DNA from: Sinohyriopsis cumingii
Taxonomy: Eukaryota; Mollusca; Bivalvia; Unionida; Unionidae
Assembly (NCBI GenBank): GCA_028554795.2
Contig: CM068824.1
Location: 156,900,789 to 156,964,788 of the forward strand
Reading direction: 5' to 3'
Length of the DNA stretch: 64,000 bases
The position numbers and the translations under genes are program-made. Positions 54,601 through 60,163 of the stretch are shown here, in pieces. Numbering within the stretch: position 1 is the first letter of the stretch; every line of letters starts with the position of its first letter. Below the pieces are notes generated by a model. It was given only the letters and a program-made list of their open reading frames with translations, was not told where the DNA came from and searched no databases.

Positions 54601-57600
54601 ATTTATCTGTTTGTAACTCAATCACCAGTTTTGGATCTCTAACACCTTTGTTCCATATCTGTGCACAAAGTCGTCAGTGTTTTTCCATTTCTGACAACAC
54701 AATCTTGAATGCATCTCTGATAATTGTTTATTTTCTATGGCTCCTGAGTAAATTGTATTAATTGGATTCAGATGTGTTTGTGCTGCAGTGAGGGAGGTGC
54801 TTGTATGTCCTCTAAGTTTTTGCTCATTGTTGCCCCTGAGGCGAAACTCATTAAACTCCTGCTCAACACATGATAAAGGTACGTAGTGCTTATGGCAAGC
54901 AAAGATGGGTAGATGGCTGTCGCCCGCACTAGTGTAGGAAGGGACCATGTGGGGCTCTTCCCTGGCTGCACGCTTTTCTGTTCAGTCAAAACCAATGCCA
55001 CCAAGATTGTTGTACTGTAGTGCAAGTTTGCCCTCTGTTGTAGATTTTGGAACCCCAGAACTTCCAAAAGGTTTCTGTCGGTTGGGTCACAGAGAAGAAA
55101 CTTCCAGAACACCTTCTTTGCTCAAACCTCATAGCTGGCCTCTACAAGGCATGTTTGGCATGAAACCCCACAATAATGCTTTCCGCCTTGACCCGCTGCT
55201 GTGCAACCTCATCGCTCCAGTTATTTTCATGTACCCGGTAACAACATGCTCTATATGTCTCGCATACACTGTAGATTCAGCGCAGACTGTTTGTGTTGTT
55301 TCGACTTCTTCCATCAGAAATGTCAAAAGGCTTTCGGTCTGCATTCCATATCTTTTGATTCCATAAAAAAATGCATGTGTTTGCTTGATACCATTGTGCA
55401 ATTGTACTTTGGGTTCTGGGTCACCAGCTGGATGTCAAGGATGAGGCTTTACTCTGAATATATAGGTTGTGGAATCCTCTCTGGTCTTTGAGAATGTACA
55501 TAGGTTTGGATGCACATCTGCTTCGTTCTGGCCGAGTACAATGGTATAGATTGGCAAACCTGCAAACCGAAATGAGGATGCCTACAGCTGCAGTACAGTT
55601 TGTTCTGTTTGCTGTAGTGTTGCAATATCCTGATCTGTTTACTTCAAAACTCAGTAGAATCGTCTGTTTCTGGTATTCCTCCAGCATATGGCATATGACA
55701 TCTTTGTTGCCTTCAACAACAGAATCAGATTGCAATGGATGGATCTTGTCAGTGTTTGCTATTGAGATTGTGTGAGAATTCGAGCATCTGTTCCATAGTG
55801 TTTGTGGCGGTTGCTATAGTCACATCTTCTGCCAAAGACATATAAAGTGACTTCTATATGGCAGATCCCTAGTTTTTTCACCCCTGGGCTAGTGAATGTT
55901 GATTGTTTGTGCATTTTTTGAAGTATGCAACATTTTACCCAAACATTTTGTACACACCAGCACATGCCATTTGACATAAAGTTTGTTGAAAATTTTCCAC
56001 CTGCAGAGACACTTTATTAGCCAGTCTTGATTCGATTTTCCAAAATGCTGTTTCAGGCATCTCCATTGTCAGTATCTCCGAACGCAAACGTGTATGTTTG
56101 GTACGTATTGTACCACTGCGTCACAGTCTAGGTAATCGGAGCAATATTTTGTCGCATCTGTTGCATATATACCAATTTTTCTGCATGGAGAGATCTAAGA
56201 AAACCTGGCAGCAACTGGAATAGTTCGGTGGTTGTAATATTGATTGTATCCACATTGCAGACTACAATCACAGCTAGGGTGGTTTTATTTTGGTTTTATC
56301 GATCTATATACATCAAGTATGTGTGCATACTTCTGCAAAATAACTGCAATTGTAGATCAGTATAGCTTTGGTGCAGTACCTCTGTAGGAGGTTATTAAAA
56401 AAATGCAAACATGGAGAGTGTTTTGCAAACCGTTGTTGGTTGCATCTGCATGAACATCAGAGAGTTGCATTTGCTACTGCTCATGCAGTGATATAGTAGA
56501 TTCTGCAGTTTTGTATGCGATACTTGGCATTCGGAATGAAGAATCCATTGGTACATGTTGTTGAGGAAAATATCAGATACAGGTGTGAAGTTCAGTTCAA
56601 AGCCTGTCGGTGCGGCTTGTTGGCAATTATTCGCAAAATACAAATGTGTATGTTTGGTTATTGATGCTATTTGTGTCATCATTGCCTTGATGACTGTAAG
56701 GGTGGGTACTGTTAGAATTGTGAGCACGGCAATATCATGGTTACGCTAATCGGTATTGATATATGAGCTATGTCAATAGCAACCGGTGCCTATGGTGGAG
56801 CTGGTAAAGTATTTAAATATGACAAATTTGTATTTATTCGAAATTTCTCATGGCAATACAAATCAGTCTCAGTATGATTAGAAACTCCCCAAAGTTGCCT
56901 TTGAAGATAAAACTCTTATCACAGCTAAGTTCGAGACCGCATGGGCAAAAATGGAAAACCACTAACGACTTCATGCACAGATACGGAACCAAGTGTTAGA
57001 GATCCAAAGCTGGTAATTGAGTTATAAAAGGTGAAAGTTGAGCAACAACGTTTGCCAGTATATATCAATCTGCCCAGCATGTTGAGCCAGTGCATTGACA
57101 TGATTGTGTGTAATAACTTATCTTATTGTGACCCATGATTGCAGGAGGAGATTCACCACAGGCTCATGTACATTTTCTTAAACCATACACTAGCTTGTGA
57201 TATAAGAAAATGATATGGGGTATAAAAGGGTTTGCCTAATACCTGTAACAAAAATATCAAAGTCTCATAATGATGGTACTGAAACAGTAAGGAAAAGGTA
57301 CTCAATAATTAAACCAAATGAAATATTAATTATTGATATACATATAGGATGCACATCAATAATGACTAAGGTACTTTCGTGGAAAGTCAGTATATTTGAA
57401 ATTTCTGTGAAAAAGTGTTTCTTAATGTTTCAGTTTTACTTCTGAGATTATATTATGACATCATCTTTAAAACCTAGTGACTCAGAAGTTATTCTTACAT
57501 GAAATAATTTTGTTAAAAAATCCATTGATTCATTGTATCTTAATTATTTCTTTACTCTTTACAAAATCCATTGATACATCATCTCCTAATTATTTATTTT

Positions 57601-60131
57601 AGTAGACTGAAAGTAAAGGTAAATTAATAAAATAAAATAAAAAACATTGTTTAGAAAGAAAATCTGCTTAAACTTCTTTTTTTTCCCAGTATATTCTCTA
57701 TAGTTATGGAAGACTTTTCACAATTAGCAGAATAGTGCTCAAACATAGAAAGTTGCAAGGACATAAATATATATGTACTCAGCATCAATGCATAATATGC
57801 ACTGATATTGGCAGCATGAATCGTTTTTAAAAAAATGAAGAAAATGTATCGAAGCAAGGATGTGCTGTACTTATGCACAATATGATATAATTTAGTTTTT
57901 TCCTGTCAAGGTTCAGTAAAAAATTATACAATTCATATTACAACTGTATCTAGCAGTTTTGGAAGAAAAATCGAGACCAGACTCTACTGTTCTTATTGTA
58001 ATAGATTTTCCAAAATGGGTTTGTAAAGTTTTTTTTACCAGAAAAATCATGTAATGATATACATTTGTAACTTTTAAAAAAATGTACCGAAAGTGACATA
58101 AGTCTCCTTCTGCTTAAGCAGGCAGTACAAAATGGAAGTTTCAGCCCCACTGTTCAATGGTATTTGCGTAATTCACCATATTGATCACCGTAGCAGATAA
58201 CACATTTCACGGACATCAACAATTTTATGATTTGTTGATAAGATGTTCAACATCTTTTTAATCATATTATGGTAATGTTCACAGACAAAACATATTATAT
58301 CCCGTGATTTGTAAAGATATTCAAATGGAATTTAGTGGGCGTATACAAATTTATCATTGTTAATATGCACAAAATATAAGATTTTGGTTACTCATCTGTG
58401 CATTTGAAGTTAAACTAAAATTTACAATAGGTTCGCTTATCTTTTTTGATGATTTACAGAACATAAATTAATAACAATAAAAACTGAAGTTACCACGAGA
58501 CTAATAATAGTTCTATATATCAAAGAAATTCTGTTTACTTGTATAATTTTATATTGGTTCTTTCCTTCGTTGATCCCTATATCGTGATTTTGTTTTATTT
58601 TGCAGTTTGTATTTGATCTTATGGTATGTGGGAAGCTACATAACAACCGTTGCATCGAAGAGTTTATCCTTCTTTCAACAGCTCCAGTTGATACTGCTGC
58701 AAAAATGTCCAAGAATTTTCGTGTCCTCGCCACTAAGGAAAAGGAGAGGTCACGTGACCTTATCTTGGCAGGGGACTATTGTGAGAGTATGGCTACTGAA
58801 TTACTTGCTATAGCGGCAAGCGTGAACAATGCAGGACAACTATTAAAATCCTTGGACATCAGTGGAATCCCGTTCCTGGATGTCCTTATTGAAACGGAAC
58901 AAAAGGAGGTGGTCGCCCATGCATCTGTACAGAGATACCTGACTGAGGTGTGGATGGGGAATTTAGGATGGTCAGCATGGAAAATAGTAATGCTCTTCAT
59001 GCTTTTCCTGTTTGTCCCTGTCGTGTGGTTAATATTCTCGCTGCCACTTAAACATCGGTTCAATAGGATTCCTATTATGAAATTCATGGCCTACCTAGTA
59101 TCTCATTTGTACTTGATGATTCTCTACTCCATCACAGTTGCCTATCCATTGGATCCTATTTGGAAGTCTGCATCGTTAATTCCTCACTGGTATGAATGGC
59201 TACTTCTGGCATGGCTGTCGGGACTTCTTGTGTCAGAATTGACGAATCCTGGTGATCGAGCTGGACTTGGCTGGTTAAAAGTGATTGTCCTTTGTATAAG
59301 TGCCGTGGGTATATTTTGTCACATAATAGCATTTGCTTTCTACGATGATGACCGTCTTACATTGTTGTATGTTAGAAACCAGTTTCTAGCAACTGCACTC
59401 CTGATGTGCTGTGTACAACTTCTGGACTTCTTGTCATTTCACCACCTTTTCGGTCCTTGGGCTATCATCATCAGGGACTTGTTGAAGGATCTGACCCGGT
59501 TCCTTGTGATCCTTCTGATATTTATGGCTGGTTTTACCCTGCATTTAGCAGCGATGTACCAACCTGTCTTTAAGCCCCCAACACCAGACCCAAGTCTTGG
59601 AGATGGAGTCGGAAATGGAGTTGAAGACACAGTCAGTACATCACCATTAGATACATTTGAGTTGTTGTTTTTTGCTTTATTTGGGCTGGTTGACCCAAAT
59701 AGTCTTCCTGCCCTCTACAGAACACCATTTTGGGTGATCACATTGGTAAAAGTCGTGTTCGGTATCTACCTGATGGTGACATTAATTGTTCTGATTAATT
59801 TGCTCATCGCCATGATGTCTGACACATATCAAAGGATCCAGCAACAATCGGATGTTGAGTGGAAATTTGGCAGAGCCAAGTTAATAAGGAATATGAATAA
59901 GACGTCAGCTACCCCGTCACCTCTCAACTTGTTCACAAGGCTCTTTACATATTGCAGAGTGGCTTACAAACATAGAAGTAAGTGCTACTTGAAAATATAA
60001 TGAAAATTTATTCATCACTGTTCAGTTCAAATTAGATATTTGCATGATATTCATAAGCTTTCAAGCAAAGACTATATTAGTTCTGCAGTCCATTCTTACT
60101 GACTAGTAATTTTTTTTTATGTATCATCATA

Positions 60132-60163
<32 letters not shown>

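Noticed and set aside
56925..56945. tRNA-type B box (GTTCGAGACC)
   Set aside because: No A box or tRNA-like fold nearby; the bases lie in the arm of the decayed coding block.
58606..59977. Identity as TRPA1 or TRPC
   Set aside because: SELTNP, FLSFHHLFGPWAIII and EWKFGRAKLIRNM, with the VDVFDE and PGVQ.DAAT ankyrin landmarks, fit TRPN. TRPA lacks this TRP domain and TRPC has only four ankyrin repeats.
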